Below, one piece after another: positions 25,965 through 34,427 of a stretch of 64,000 bases of DNA (position 1 is the stretch's first letter; the number at the start of each line of letters is the position of its first letter). Below the pieces are notes generated by a model. That model saw only the letters and a program-made list of their open reading frames with translations. It was not told where the DNA came from and did no database searches. Source of the DNA: Stenotrophomonas sp. VV52. Lineage in GTDB: Bacteria; Pseudomonadota; Gammaproteobacteria; Xanthomonadales; Xanthomonadaceae. The DNA is taken from contig NZ_PKQQ01000006.1 of assembly GCF_002893095.1 (NCBI RefSeq), forward strand, positions 124,001 through 188,000. The letters are read 5' to 3'. A program made the position numbers and the translations under genes.

Positions 25965-26474
25965 TCACTGCGCCCACCGGGTGAACACAAGGTCGTGGTC
26001 CTTGACCCGCGATTGATGGCAGGCCAGGCAGGTTTCATGCTGGGCGCGGTCGGCGGGTTGCCCGTCGATGAAGCGGCCAAAGCCCCAGCCGCCGGACGCG
26101 GCGTACTTCTTCGAGTCCTTCACCATGACCTGCACGGTGGTGGCCGCGCCGGGAACCGAGGCCGGGGCGAACTCGCCCGACGGCACGTCCTTCCAGGCGA
26201 GCTTCACCAGCACCGTGCCGTCGGGAAATGGCAACCGGCCCGCCCGATAGGCGCGCACGGCCACGTCGTTGCCGAGCACCGCGCGCAGCTCGTTCAACGG
26301 AGCGGCTTCCTGCGCCACGCCCACCAGCTGCCAGCGCCGGTAGTCGTCCGGCAGGGTCACGCCGTAGATGGGCGATGCCGGTTTGGTGGCGGGCGCGCCG
26401 CGTGCGATGAAGATGGTGCCGAACACGATCAGTGTGCAGACCAGGACGAACAAAAGGATTCGGAGGATTCTCAT
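25965..26474 (-). CDS. membrane-anchored cytochrome P460-family protein
   Basis: The 169-residue protein has an N-terminal membrane anchor (LRILLFVLVCTLIVFGTIFIA, residues 5-25) and one c-type heme motif CLACH near residue 149-153, preceded by GRFIDGQPADRAQHE. P460-family cytochromes carry a Lys- or otherwise cross-linked heme and in some bacteria oxidise hydroxylamine; many members are uncharacterised. Placement between two alpha/beta hydrolase genes suggests an oxidative step in the same envelope pathway. The cross-linking Lys cannot be assigned by eye. Confidence 0.82.
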   Translation of the reverse strand: MRILRILLFVLVCTLIVFGTIFIARGAPATKPASPIYGVTLPDDYRRWQLVGVAQEAAPLNELRAVLGNDVAVRAYRAGRLPFPDGTVLVKLAWKDVPSGEFAPASVPGAATTVQVMVKDSKKYAASGGWGFGRFIDGQPADRAQHETCLACHQSRVKDHDLVFTRWAQ

Positions 26475-26489
26475 CGGCTTCTCCGCTGC

Positions 26490-27545
26490 TTACAGGCGGT
26501 CGACGTCGATCACCGCCTGCGCGAACGCCTGCGGACTCTCCTGCGGCAGGTTGTGGCCGATGCCGCCGCTGATCAGCCGGTACTCGTACTTGCCGGTGAA
26601 GCGTTTGGCATAGCTCTCGGCAGTCGGGTGCGGCGCGCCGTTGGCGTCGCCCTCCATGGTGATGGTCGGCACCTCGATGTTGGGAAGACCGGCCAGGCGC
26701 TGTTCGAGCGGCGCGTACTTCGCTTCGCCTTCGGCAAGACCCAGGCGCCACCGGTAGTTGTGGATGGCAATGGCCACCTGGTCGGGATTGTCCAGTGCGG
26801 CGGCACTGCGCGCGAAGGTGGCGTCGTCGAACTTCCACTGCGGCGAGGCCAGCTGCCAGATCAGGCGAGCGAAGTCGTGGCGGTTCTTCTCATAGCCGTC
26901 GCGACCGCGGTCAGTGGCGAAGTAGAACTGGTACCACCACTGCAGCTCGGCCTTCGGCGGCAAAGGTGCACTGCCTGCCGCCTGGCTGCTGATCAGGTAG
27001 CCGCTCACCGCCACCAGCGAGCGCACGCGCTCGGGCCACAGCGCGGCGACGATGTTGGCAGAACGCGCGCCCCAGTCGAACCCGGCAAGCCCGGCGCGTT
27101 TGATGCCCAACGCGTCCATGAAGTCGATCACGTCCTGGGCCAGCGCGGCGGGCTCGGCATTGCGCGGGGTGCCGCTGGAGAGGAAGCGGGTGTCGCCGTA
27201 GCCGCGTGCGAACGGAACCAGCACCCGGTAGCCCTTTGCCGCCAGCAGCGGCGCCACGTCGTCATAGCTGTGGATGTCGTAGGGCCAGCCATGCAGCAGG
27301 ATCACCACCGGCCCTTTTGCCGGCCCGAGTTCGGCATAGGCCACGTCCAGCACGCCAGCACGCACGTGCTTGAGCGCACCCAATGCACCCTGCGGGGTGG
27401 CCGCTGCGGCAGGTGCAGTGGTCGAAGGCGCTGCAGCGGCGCTACCGACCAGGCCAAGCTGGAACAGGCACGCCAGCAGGGAAGCGCCCAGCACGTTGAA
27501 GGCGGGGGGCACGAAGGTTGCGCGAGTCATCAAGGTATTCATCAT
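26490..27545 (-). CDS. exported alpha/beta hydrolase (Asp nucleophile, epoxide-hydrolase-like)
   Basis: The 351-residue protein (start MMNTL, ATG 27545) has a signal peptide ending near GSAAAAPS (about residue 39). The oxyanion motif is LLHGWPYDIHSYDD. The nucleophile elbow is AGFDWGA with Asp in place of Ser, as in epoxide hydrolases and haloalkane dehalogenases. The His is in GGIGHNLPQE near the C-terminus. It lies 15 bases upstream of the P460 gene and 31 bases downstream of another Asp-nucleophile hydrolase, clearly in one operon. The substrate is unknown. Confidence 0.88.
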   Translation of the reverse strand: MMNTLMTRATFVPPAFNVLGASLLACLFQLGLVGSAAAAPSTTAPAAAATPQGALGALKHVRAGVLDVAYAELGPAKGPVVILLHGWPYDIHSYDDVAPLLAAKGYRVLVPFARGYGDTRFLSSGTPRNAEPAALAQDVIDFMDALGIKRAGLAGFDWGARSANIVAALWPERVRSLVAVSGYLISSQAAGSAPLPPKAELQWWYQFYFATDRGRDGYEKNRHDFARLIWQLASPQWKFDDATFARSAAALDNPDQVAIAIHNYRWRLGLAEGEAKYAPLEQRLAGLPNIEVPTITMEGDANGAPHPTAESYAKRFTGKYEYRLISGGIGHNLPQESPQAFAQAVIDVDRL

Positions 27546-27576
27546 CGTCTCCAGAAGGAAAGCCCGTGGTGCGGAA

Positions 27577-28902
27577 TCAAGGCGCGGAATGGCGCAACGG
27601 CGCGAACGCGGTGCGCAGTTCTTCGGCAAACAGCTGGGGTTGTTCCCATGCGGCGAAATGGCCGCCCTTACCGGCTTGGTGGAAGTAGTAAAGCGAGGGG
27701 TAGGCCTGGCGCGTCCAGCTTTCCGGGGCCCGGTAAATCTCGCCGGGGAAGACCGTCACCGCGACCGGCACGCGGATGCTGGCCGTCTTCTGTGCGGCGG
27801 CACTGAAGTTGTTGTTGTTGTTTTCCCAGTAGAAGCGCGATGAAGACGCGCCGGTCCGGGTGACCCAGTACAGGGTCAGGTCGTCGAGGATGGCGTCGCG
27901 GCCGAGCACGGCTTCGGGGTGGCCGTTGCTGTCGGTCCAGGCCGCAATCTTCTCGTAAAGCCACGCCGCCATGCCGGCCGGTGAGTCGGTCAGCGCATAC
28001 CCCACCGTCTGCGGGCGGGTCACCATCATCGCGCCGTAGGCGGCATTGCGGCCAAAGAACGTACTCAGCTGGTCGTATGCCTCGCGCTCGCTTGCACCCA
28101 GCCCGGGCGGCGCTGCATGCCCGGCATTGATGCCCTCCACCAGTTCGGCCGGAATCGTGGCCGGCATGTTCAGATGAATGCCCAGCAGACCCTGCGGCGC
28201 CTGGCGTGCCAGCGCATCGGAGATGACCGACCCGTGGTCGCCCCCCTGCGACACGTAATGGGTATAGCCCAGACGTTTCATCAGCACGTCCCAGGCCCGC
28301 GCCACCCGATCCGGGTTCCATCCCGGCGCCGTTGGCCGGCCCGAAAAACCGTAGCCGGGAATGGCCGGAATCACCACGTCGAAGGCGTCTTCGGCGCGAC
28401 CGCCATGGGCTACCGGATCGGTCAGCGGCCCGATCGCGTTGATGAACTCCAGCGGCGAACCCGGCCAGCCATGGGTGAGCACCAGTGGCATCGCATGCGG
28501 CTCGCGCGAGCGGACGTGGATGAACTGGATGTCCACCCCGTCGATGGTGGTGATGTACTGCGGCAGGCTGTTGAGCCGCTTCTCCACCCGGCGCCAGTCA
28601 TAGCCGCTGCCCCAGTACCCCAGCAGTTCCTGCAGGGCGGCCAACTGCACGCCCTGGGAGGTGTCGGCGACGGTTTCCCGGTCGGGCCAGCGGGTCTGCG
28701 CAATGCGCCTGCGCAGCTCGACGAGCTCCGACTCGGGAACATGCACGTGATAGGGGCGAATGCTGGTATCGGGCGAGCTCGGCGCGGGGGCGACCGGCGC
28801 GGCAAGCGCCGGGGCCAGCGGGCAGGCGACGGCGAAACCCAGCACGGCGACCAGGCGAAGACAGGCTGTAGTTCGGCGAGGACAAAGGACGGTGGAGGAC
28901 AT
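27577..28902 (-). CDS. exported epoxide hydrolase (EHN-domain family)
   Basis: The 441-residue protein has a signal peptide (about residues 1-34, LRLVAVLGFAVACPLAPALAA). An epoxide-hydrolase N-terminal domain follows (ELVELRRRIAQTRWPD, ITTIDGVDIQFIHVRS). The alpha/beta core has HGWPGSPLEF, the Asp nucleophile in SQGGDHGS, and His in GKGGHFAAWEQP. A run of five Asn codons occurs in YWENNNNNF. It is the first gene of the minus-strand operon that runs to the SDR and perhaps arsC, and is divergent from the sensor kinase gene. The palindromic sites in the 185-base gap probably control it. Secreted members of this family are uncommon compared with cytoplasmic ones. Confidence 0.9.
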   Translation of the reverse strand: MSSTVLCPRRTTACLRLVAVLGFAVACPLAPALAAPVAPAPSSPDTSIRPYHVHVPESELVELRRRIAQTRWPDRETVADTSQGVQLAALQELLGYWGSGYDWRRVEKRLNSLPQYITTIDGVDIQFIHVRSREPHAMPLVLTHGWPGSPLEFINAIGPLTDPVAHGGRAEDAFDVVIPAIPGYGFSGRPTAPGWNPDRVARAWDVLMKRLGYTHYVSQGGDHGSVISDALARQAPQGLLGIHLNMPATIPAELVEGINAGHAAPPGLGASEREAYDQLSTFFGRNAAYGAMMVTRPQTVGYALTDSPAGMAAWLYEKIAAWTDSNGHPEAVLGRDAILDDLTLYWVTRTGASSSRFYWENNNNNFSAAAQKTASIRVPVAVTVFPGEIYRAPESWTRQAYPSLYYFHQAGKGGHFAAWEQPQLFAEELRTAFAPLRHSAP

Positions 28903-28975
28903 GGGGGGCTCCGCACGACGGAAGCGTCGCAGTGGGTGCATATCAGCAGGCCCCGCGCCGGCGCACACTTGAACC

Positions 28976-29029
28976 AAGGTATCGGTCGATACCTTTGTAT
29001 GAGCCCGCCGGATCGACACCAAGGTATGG
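28976..29029. promoter_or_regulatory. palindromic operator pair between the hydrolase operon and the sensor kinase gene
   Basis: AAGGTATCG-GT-CGATACCTT is a perfect 9-bp inverted repeat at 28976-28995. A further copy of the half-site, CCAAGGTATGG, lies at 29019-29029. Both sit in the only divergent gap of the cluster, as expected for sites of the FixJ-type regulator at 31021. Binding is inference. Confidence 0.6.
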
Positions 29030-29087
29030 TTGGAACGCAGCGCAGCGACGCGCACCCTTTCCCGTTGACGATCGTCGAGCAGAGCCC

Positions 29088-30620
29088 ATGGCGAAGACAG
29101 AACCCAGTGGGTCGGAAGACCCCACGATCGCCACGTTCCGCGCGCTGGCCGACGCCATGCCGGCATCGGTACTGCTGATGACGCCCGACGGCCAGGTGGA
29201 GTACGCCAATGAGCAGGCGGTCGCATTCCGCGGTGCCAGCCTCGAGGAACAGCGCGCATGGAAGACTGCGCAGCTGATCCATCCAGACGAGCTTCCGCAG
29301 GCCATCGAACAGTGGGCGCACTGCGTGGCCACGGGGGACCGGTTCGAGATGGAGTACCGCGTACGTCGCGCCGACGGCGCGTACCGCTGGTTCCACGTGC
29401 GCGGCCAGCCGGTGAGGGACGCAGCCGGCAGCATCCAGCGCTGGTGCTTCCTCGACGTGGACGTCGATGACCGTAAACGAGGTGAAGCGCTGCTGGCGCA
29501 GACACTGGCCGAACTGGCCGCCTCGAAACAGCGGCTGCGCGCCCTGATCGACACCGTACCGGGGTTCGTCTGGCAGGCCGCACCGGACGGCAGCGTGGAA
29601 TTCCTCAACCAGCGCTGGTTCGACTACACCGGCATGCAGCCGGAGGACGCGCTGGGCAGCGGCTGGACCTCGCGCATCCATCCCGCCGACGCAGCGCCCC
29701 TGGGCGCATACTGGCATGCCCTGCTGGCGTCGGGCGAGCAGGGCAGCTTCGAGGCCAGGCTGCGCGGAGCCGATGAGCGCTACCGGTGGTTCCTGATCCG
29801 CGCCGTGCCGTTGCTGGACGACAGCGGAAAGGTGCTGCGCTGGTACGGGCAGAACACCGATATCGAGGACCGCAAGCAGGCCGAACTGTCGCTGGCCCGG
29901 GTCCGCTCGGAGCTGGCCCACGTGGCGCGCGTCGCGAGCCTGGGCGCGTTGACTGCCTCCATCGCCCATGAGGTCAACCAGCCGCTGGCCGGCATCATCA
30001 CCAACGCCAATACCTGCATGCGCATGTTGAACGCAGATCCTCCCAATCTCGTGGGCGCACGCGAGACGGTGCGGCGCACCCTGCGCGACGGTAACCGCGC
30101 GTCGGACGTGGTCAAGCGCCTGCGGGCGCTGTTCGCCAAGGCCGATGCCACGGCAGAGCCGCTGGATCTGAACGAAGCGACCCGTGAAGTACTGGCCCTG
30201 GTCTCGGCCGAACTGGACCGTGCCGGCATCTCGCTGCAACTGAGGTTCGCGGACCCGTTGCCACCGGCCTGGGCCGACCGCGTGCAGGTACAGCAGGTCA
30301 TCCTCAACCTGCTGCTCAATGCCAGCGAAGCCATGTCTGCCCTCGAACACCGCACCCGACGGCTGTGCGTGACCACCGCTACCGAAGGCACCGACCGCGT
30401 ACGTCTGTCGGTGAGTGACTCCGGCGACGGTGTCGACCCACACGACGCGGAGCGCATCTTCCAGGCCTTCCACACCACCAAGCGCAGCGGCATGGGCATC
30501 GGCCTGTCGGTGAGCCGCTCGATCATCGACAGCCACGGTGGCGCGCTCTGGGTGGAATCGGCGGACATGGGCGGCGCCCAGTTCGCCTTTACCCTGCCCC
30601 GCGCGGAGGCACGCGCATGA
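29088..30620 (+). CDS. soluble hybrid-less histidine kinase with two PAS domains
   Basis: The 510-residue protein has no membrane segment. PAS 1 spans about residues 17-135 (LMTPDGQVEYANEQAVAFRG), PAS 2 about 145-265 (GFVWQAAPDGSVEFLNQRW), each with a PAC-like end. The dimerisation and phosphoacceptor motif is ASIAHEVNQPLAGI with His294. The ATPase domain has NLLLNASEAM, DSGDGVD, and GMGIGLSVSRSII. This FixL/NodV-like architecture senses a soluble or membrane-permeable signal. The four-base overlap with the receiver gene and the FixJ-type gene behind it form a complete signalling unit that probably turns on the divergent hydrolase operon. Confidence 0.92.
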   Translation: MAKTEPSGSEDPTIATFRALADAMPASVLLMTPDGQVEYANEQAVAFRGASLEEQRAWKTAQLIHPDELPQAIEQWAHCVATGDRFEMEYRVRRADGAYRWFHVRGQPVRDAAGSIQRWCFLDVDVDDRKRGEALLAQTLAELAASKQRLRALIDTVPGFVWQAAPDGSVEFLNQRWFDYTGMQPEDALGSGWTSRIHPADAAPLGAYWHALLASGEQGSFEARLRGADERYRWFLIRAVPLLDDSGKVLRWYGQNTDIEDRKQAELSLARVRSELAHVARVASLGALTASIAHEVNQPLAGIITNANTCMRMLNADPPNLVGARETVRRTLRDGNRASDVVKRLRALFAKADATAEPLDLNEATREVLALVSAELDRAGISLQLRFADPLPPAWADRVQVQQVILNLLLNASEAMSALEHRTRRLCVTTATEGTDRVRLSVSDSGDGVDPHDAERIFQAFHTTKRSGMGIGLSVSRSIIDSHGGALWVESADMGGAQFAFTLPRAEARA

Positions 30621-30988
30621 GCCCTGCCCTGCTGGTGTCGGTGGTGGACGACGACGAATCGGTGCGCGAGTCGCTGCCCGACCTGCTGCGCGAATTCGGC
30701 TATACGGTGGCCGCGTTTTCTTCGGCCGCCGAGTTCCTCGCCTCGGCCGAGATCGAGAGCACCCGCTGCCTCATCCTGGACGTCGCCATGCCCGGCATGA
30801 GTGGCCCTGAGCTGATGCTGGAACTGCGCCGCCGGCAGTACGCGATACCGCTCATCTTCATCACCGCGCATGGCTCGGCCAGCGAACGTCCGCGCCTGGT
30901 CCGGCAAGGTGCAGTGGAGTGCCTGGCCAAACCCTTCAGCGAGGCCGAGCTGCTGCGTGCGCTCAACGCCGCGCTGCCGCAGCCCTGA
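30617..30988 (+). CDS. single-domain response regulator of the sensor operon
   Basis: The 123-residue receiver has the acidic run VVDDDES at 9-15, phosphoacceptor Asp55 in CLILDVAMPG, Thr in FITAHGS and Lys in LAKPFSE. It overlaps the kinase gene by four bases (ATGA) and lacks an output domain. It may be a phosphate sink or a relay partner for the kinase next to the DNA-binding regulator that follows after 32 bases. Confidence 0.9.
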   Translation: MSPALLVSVVDDDESVRESLPDLLREFGYTVAAFSSAAEFLASAEIESTRCLILDVAMPGMSGPELMLELRRRQYAIPLIFITAHGSASERPRLVRQGAVECLAKPFSEAELLRALNAALPQP

Positions 30989-31020
30989 GCGACTGCCCGC
31001 CGATCCCCGGAGAACGCCCC

Positions 31021-31650
31021 ATGCAGCATGCTTCCGCCCTGGTGTACGTGGTCGACGACGATATCTCGGTGCGCGAGTCACTTGAGCTGATGATCGAGCA
31101 TGCCGGCTGGCAACCGATGGTGTTCAGCTCGGCCACGGCGTTCCTCGAAGAGCCGCGGCCGCAGGTACCGGCGTGCCTCGTACTGGACGTCCACCTACCA
31201 GATCTCAATGGACTGGACCTGCAGACGTCGATGGCATCGCAACGGCCGGACCTGCCGATCATCTTCATCACCGGGTACGGCGACATCCCGTTGACTGTGC
31301 GCGCCATGCGCGCCGGCGCCGTCGAGTTCCTGACCAAGCCGTTCGATGGCGAGGCGTTGCTGTGCGCCATCTCGGAAGCGCTGGCCTCGAGCGAAGCCGC
31401 GCTCCAGGGAATGGCGTCCATACGGTCGCTGCAGGACGCCTACACCTCGCTGACCCCGCGCGAGCAGGACGTGCTCGGCCTGGTGGTGCGCGGTCGACTG
31501 AACAAGCAGATCGCGGCGGAGCTGGGCATCAGCGAGATCACCGTCAAGGCACATCGCGGCAAGGCGATGCGCAAGATGGGCGCTCGTTCACTGCCGGAGC
31601 TGGTGAAGCAGGCGGCGGTACTTGATCGTGGCGGGAATCGGGCGAATTGA
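31021..31650 (+). CDS. FixJ/NarL-type response regulator with LuxR helix-turn-helix
   Basis: The 209-residue protein has a receiver domain (VDDDIS at 11-16, Asp56 in CLVLDVHLPD, Thr in FITGYGD, Lys in LTKPFDG) and a LuxR-type helix-turn-helix at about 144-190 (LTPREQDVLGLVVRG, NKQIAAELGISEITVKAHRG). It is the DNA-binding output of the kinase-receiver operon. The likely target is the palindromic site at 28976-29029 in front of both this operon and the hydrolases. Confidence 0.93.
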   Translation: MQHASALVYVVDDDISVRESLELMIEHAGWQPMVFSSATAFLEEPRPQVPACLVLDVHLPDLNGLDLQTSMASQRPDLPIIFITGYGDIPLTVRAMRAGAVEFLTKPFDGEALLCAISEALASSEAALQGMASIRSLQDAYTSLTPREQDVLGLVVRGRLNKQIAAELGISEITVKAHRGKAMRKMGARSLPELVKQAAVLDRGGNRAN

Positions 31651-31893
31651 CCGCACTGGCGGTCTCGGCATTGTCTCCGCCATGGTTCATGCCTCCGTCG
31701 ATCGTTGAAGTGCTGAAGGCGGTCGATTGGGATGCGACCCTACCTCCCCAGCGCGTCATGGGCGCCGGGAGGCGTTGGGCCAGCCGCCGCCCAGACCTGC
31801 GCGCGCCCGGCGCAAGCGGATCGTTGCGGAGATGTCCGCCCCACAGGGGTTGCGGCGACCGCACCCGGGGGTGTGGCAAAGCCGACACCCACA

Positions 31894-31913
31894 TTTCAAA
31901 CAAACGATTGAAA
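31894..31913. promoter_or_regulatory. inverted repeat TTTCAA-N8-TTGAAA upstream of aroQ
   Basis: The 338-base gap 31651-31988 contains no convincing gene. The only structure I noticed is this AT-rich inverted repeat about 75 bases before aroQ-accBC. It could be a repressor site for fatty-acid synthesis control. Confidence 0.3.
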
Positions 31914-31988
31914 CGCGCGTAACTTCGCCGAACTGGACACGATCCACCGGTTCCGCCAGACTCCGCCCTTTCCTGTTACGTGGCACCC

Positions 31989-32432
31989 ATGGCGAAACTG
32001 CTGGTCCTGCACGGCCCCAACCTCAACCTGCTCGGTACGCGCGAGCCGGGGGTCTATGGGCACACCACGCTGGCGCAGATCGACCAGGCCCTGCTGGCGC
32101 AGGCGCAGGCCGCCGGGCACGCGGTAGAGAGCCTGCAGTCCAACGCCGAGCACGTGCTGGTGGACCGGGTGCAGGCTGCCCGTACCGACGGTACCACCTT
32201 CATCCTGATCAATCCGGCCGCGTTCACCCACACCTCGGTGGCCCTGCGCGACGCGCTGGCCGCGGTGGACGTGCCGTTCATCGAAATCCACCTGTCCAAC
32301 CCGCATGCCCGCGAACCGTTCCGCCAGCACAGCTATTTCAGCGACAAGGCGGTCGGCGTCATCTGCGGCTTCGGTGCCGACAGCTACCGTTATGCCATGG
32401 ACGCGGCGCTGGCCCGGCTGGCAGCAGCCTGA
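31989..32432 (+). CDS. aroQ: 3-dehydroquinate dehydratase, type II
   Basis: The 147-residue enzyme (ATG 31989; an in-frame GTG at 31980 is less likely) dehydrates 3-dehydroquinate to 3-dehydroshikimate. The type II pattern is clear: [18 protein letters not shown] with the catalytic Tyr near residue 25, [17 protein letters not shown] with the Asn, and [16 protein letters not shown] with the His. It forms dodecamers in the cytoplasm. aroQ followed by accB and accC is a conserved arrangement in gammaproteobacteria. The 68-base gap to accB still allows co-transcription. Confidence 0.96.
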   Translation: MAKLLVLHGPNLNLLGTREPGVYGHTTLAQIDQALLAQAQAAGHAVESLQSNAEHVLVDRVQAARTDGTTFILINPAAFTHTSVALRDALAAVDVPFIEIHLSNPHAREPFRQHSYFSDKAVGVICGFGADSYRYAMDAALARLAAA

Positions 32433-32500
32433 ACCCCATTGAATTGACCCGAGCGCAACGCGCTTCCCACCACACTAGACATCAAAAACAAGAGGCCCCT

Positions 32501-32989
32501 ATGGATCTCCGCAAAATCAAGAAGCTGATCGACCTGCTGGAAGAGTCGAACCTTGCCGAAATCGAAATCAAGGAAGGCGAAGAATCCGTCCGCCTGTCGC
32601 GCGCCCCGGTCTCGGGCTACGGCGTGGTGCAGGCCGCGCCGCAGATGGTGATGGCGCCGCCGGCTGCCCAGGCCGCCGCACCGGCGATGCCGATGCAGTC
32701 GCCGACCGAAGCGTCCACCGGCGGCACCGCCAAGCCGGGTCCGGCCCTGCCGGAAGGCCACGTGCTGCGCTCGCCGATGGTCGGCACCTTCTACACCTCG
32801 TCCGCGCCGGACAAGCCGGCCTTCGTGTCGGTCGGCCAGCAGGTCAAGGCCGGCGAAACGCTGGCGATCATCGAAGCGATGAAGATGTTCAACCCGATCG
32901 AAGCCGATGCTTCCGGCACCATCGTGGCCATCCTGGGTGAAAACGGCCAGCCGGTCGAATTCGACCAGCCGCTGTTCGTGATCGGCTAA
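32501..32989 (+). CDS. accB: biotin carboxyl carrier protein of acetyl-CoA carboxylase
   Basis: The 162-residue protein has the helical N-terminus typical of AccB ([19 protein letters not shown]), a Pro/Ala/Met-rich linker at about 45-75, and a biotinyl domain with EAMKMF in which Lys128 is biotinylated. It shuttles carboxyl groups between AccC and AccAD in fatty-acid synthesis. accC starts 10 bases downstream. Confidence 0.97.
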   Translation: MDLRKIKKLIDLLEESNLAEIEIKEGEESVRLSRAPVSGYGVVQAAPQMVMAPPAAQAAAPAMPMQSPTEASTGGTAKPGPALPEGHVLRSPMVGTFYTSSAPDKPAFVSVGQQVKAGETLAIIEAMKMFNPIEADASGTIVAILGENGQPVEFDQPLFVIG

Positions 32990-32999
32990 GGATCCGTCC

Positions 33000-34367
33000 A
33001 TGCTCGACAAAGTCGTTATTGCCAACCGGGGTGAGATCGCGCTGCGCATCCTGCGCGCGTGCCATACCCTGGGCATCCGCACGGTGGCCGTGCATTCCAC
33101 GGTCGACCGCAACCTCAAGCACGTGGCCATGGCCGACGAGTCGGTCTGCATCGGTCCGGGCCCGTCGCCGGAAAGCTACCTCAACATTCCGGCGCTGATC
33201 GCCGCGGCGGAAGTCACCGACGCCCAGGCCATCCACCCGGGCTACGGCTTCCTGTCCGAGAACGCCGACTTCGCCGAGCGCGTGGAGGAGTCCGGCTTCA
33301 TCTTCATCGGCCCCAAGGCCGACACCATCCGCATGATGGGCGACAAGGTCGAAGCGATCCGCGCGATGAAGGCCGCCGGCGTGCCGTGCGTGCCCGGCTC
33401 GGGCGGCCCGCTTGGCGACGACATCGTGGCCAACACCAAGATTGCCCGTGAGATCGGCTACCCGGTCATCATCAAGGCCGCCGGCGGCGGCGGTGGCCGC
33501 GGCATGCGCGTGGTGCACGCCGAGGCGTCGCTGAAGACCTCCATCGAAACCACCAAGAGCGAGGCCAAGGCCGCGTTCGGCAATGGCGAGGTGTACATGG
33601 AGAAGTTCCTGGAAAATCCGCGCCACGTGGAAATCCAGGTGCTGGCCGACGGCCAGGGCAACGCCATCCACCTGGGTGAGCGCGACTGCTCGATGCAGCG
33701 CCGCCACCAGAAGGTGGTGGAAGAAGCGCCAGCGCCGGGCATCAGCGCCGAGCAGCGCGAAGAGATCGGCAAGGTGTGCACCGAGGCGTGCGTGCGCATC
33801 GGTTATCGCGGTGCGGGCACCTTCGAGTTCCTGTACGAAGACGGCCGCTTCTACTTCATCGAAATGAACACCCGCATCCAGGTGGAGCATCCGGTGACCG
33901 AAATGGTGACCGGTATCGACCTGGTGGTGGAGCAGCTGCGCATTGCCGCCGGCCACAAGCTCAGCATCAAGCAGAGCGACATCGTGCTCACCGGTCACGC
34001 GATCGAGTGCCGCATCAACGCTGAAGACGCCGAAACCTTCGTGCCGAGCCCGGGGCAGATCACCGCCTTCCATCCGCCGGGTGGCCCGGGTGTGCGCGTG
34101 GATACGCACATCTACGCCGGGTACCGCGTGCCGTCGAACTACGACTCGATGATCGGCAAGCTGATCGTGCACGGTCCGGACCGTGAGACCGCGATTGCGC
34201 GCATGCGCGTTGCGCTGAGCGAGATGGTGGTGGACGGGATCAAGACCAACGTGGCCCTGCAGCAGCGCATCATGCGCGACAAGGGCTTCCAGGCGGGTGG
34301 ACAGAACATCCACTACCTGGAAAAGCGTCTGGCCGAGCGCAAGAACAAGTCGATTGCGTTGACCTGA
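33000..34367 (+). CDS. accC: biotin carboxylase subunit of acetyl-CoA carboxylase
   Basis: The 455-residue ATP-grasp enzyme carboxylates the biotin on AccB. Visible motifs are [17 protein letters not shown] at the start, the glycine-rich ATP loop [12 protein letters not shown] near residue 159, [20 protein letters not shown] near 225, and [16 protein letters not shown] near 284. Length and order match E. coli AccC. It forms an operon with accB and ends before a 13-bp palindrome. Confidence 0.98.
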   Translation: MLDKVVIANRGEIALRILRACHTLGIRTVAVHSTVDRNLKHVAMADESVCIGPGPSPESYLNIPALIAAAEVTDAQAIHPGYGFLSENADFAERVEESGFIFIGPKADTIRMMGDKVEAIRAMKAAGVPCVPGSGGPLGDDIVANTKIAREIGYPVIIKAAGGGGGRGMRVVHAEASLKTSIETTKSEAKAAFGNGEVYMEKFLENPRHVEIQVLADGQGNAIHLGERDCSMQRRHQKVVEEAPAPGISAEQREEIGKVCTEACVRIGYRGAGTFEFLYEDGRFYFIEMNTRIQVEHPVTEMVTGIDLVVEQLRIAAGHKLSIKQSDIVLTGHAIECRINAEDAETFVPSPGQITAFHPPGGPGVRVDTHIYAGYRVPSNYDSMIGKLIVHGPDRETAIARMRVALSEMVVDGIKTNVALQQRIMRDKGFQAGGQNIHYLEKRLAERKNKSIALT

Positions 34368-34388
34368 TCGCGCTGGGTAGTTGGATTG

Positions 34389-34417
34389 CGTGGAGCCGGG
34401 CAGAGCCCGGCTCCACG
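34389..34417. repeat. perfect 13-bp palindrome, REP-like, between convergent genes
   Basis: CGTGGAGCCGGGC, three bases, and its exact reverse complement. It belongs to the same sequence family as the elements at 4539 and 13281, and lies between accC and a convergent gene, so it may also end both transcripts. Confidence 0.65.
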
Positions 34418-34427
34418 CGTTTTGGGG

